Both the position numbers and the translations under genes were made by a program. Shown here in pieces: positions 63,781 to 64,000 of a DNA stretch of 64,000 nucleotides. The first letter of the stretch is position 1. The number at the start of each line of letters is the position of its first letter. The notes under the pieces were generated by a model, which was not told the DNA's origin, did no database searches, and was given only the letters and a program-made list of their open reading frames with translations. This DNA comes from Aricia agestis (lineage: Eukaryota > Arthropoda > Insecta > Lepidoptera > Lycaenidae): assembly GCF_905147365.1 (NCBI RefSeq), contig NC_056413.1, forward strand, positions 2,186,501 through 2,250,500, in the 5' to 3' direction.

Positions 63781-64000
63781 ACTGTGCAGTGCTGTTACTA
63801 AGGAGGCTGTTTCTTGAGCGTGGCTATCGATATGATATTGTGTTTTTTTTTTTTTTGTAACTCCTACTCTAGGAGGAGTTAACTTATAACGCACAGCTTA
63901 GAACACCTCATTCCATATAGCATGGTAAGAATTTTTTTTTATTTATTAAATTCGAAAAACTTACGGCTGTACTGTACACATACATGAAAGCCAATTAAAA
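63781..64000. other. Spacer without a recognised feature
   Basis: T15-like run near 63843; otherwise nothing recognised. Confidence 0.3.

Noticed and set aside
1..64000. CRISPR array, operons or bacterial-type regulation
   Set aside because: No regularly spaced identical repeats with unique spacers, and all signs point to a eukaryotic nuclear genome.
1..64000. LTR retrotransposon or endogenous viral sequence
   Set aside because: No paired long terminal repeats, primer-binding site or gag-pol frame of that type. The only polymerases are of LINE type.

Overview
The window looks like AT-rich, gene-poor nuclear DNA from an insect, most likely a butterfly or moth. Four things point that way: abundant short non-autonomous Helitrons (5' TC, 3' hairpin plus CTAG), SINEs with tRNA-like heads, a wealth of foldback MITEs with TA/TTA/TTAA target sites, and an R1-clade LINE. 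The species cannot be named from the sequence. I recognise no host protein-coding exon, rRNA or free-standing tRNA gene. The only convincing long coding regions are the two ORFs of one LINE.

Layout. 0-8 kb: a Helitron, then a full-length R1-clade LINE (1341-6420) with intact, overlapping ORF1 and ORF2. The LINE lies inside a SINE (family A) whose remaining end reappears after it. Next comes a Helitron carrying both a MITE and a SINE. 8-20 kb: Helitrons, two elements with CATGGGCG inverted termini, long foldbacks, a tRNA-headed SINE flanked by a 50-bp direct repeat, a 15-bp minisatellite and a CATA microsatellite. 20-33 kb: two further Helitron families, a decayed LINE ORF2 end, foldbacks, and a DNA element with CCTGTCCAG termini interrupted by a SINE. 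33-45 kb: SINE B with a 10-bp target duplication and a nested 74-bp MITE, many palindromes, a degenerate tandem array, and a target used by two successive retroposons. 45-64 kb: a Helitron with a matching empty site elsewhere in the window, a CR1-like LINE 3' end with an ATTCT tail, a 5'-truncated LINE with an 11-bp target duplication, a 964-bp TTAA-flanked piggyBac-like element inside a MITE, and a 520-bp foldback.

How the parts relate. The LINE is the only element here that could make its own replication proteins: an RNA-binding ORF1 protein, and an ORF2 with endonuclease and reverse transcriptase. Everything else appears non-autonomous and would depend on proteins encoded elsewhere. Many insertions interrupt one another, so their relative ages can be read directly: SINE A is older than the LINE; Helitron, MITE, SINE and piggyBac-like layers are stacked at several loci.

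Family labels (SINE A, B, C, E; Helitron 1-4) are local to this answer and come from comparing copies within the window by eye. No database search was possible.
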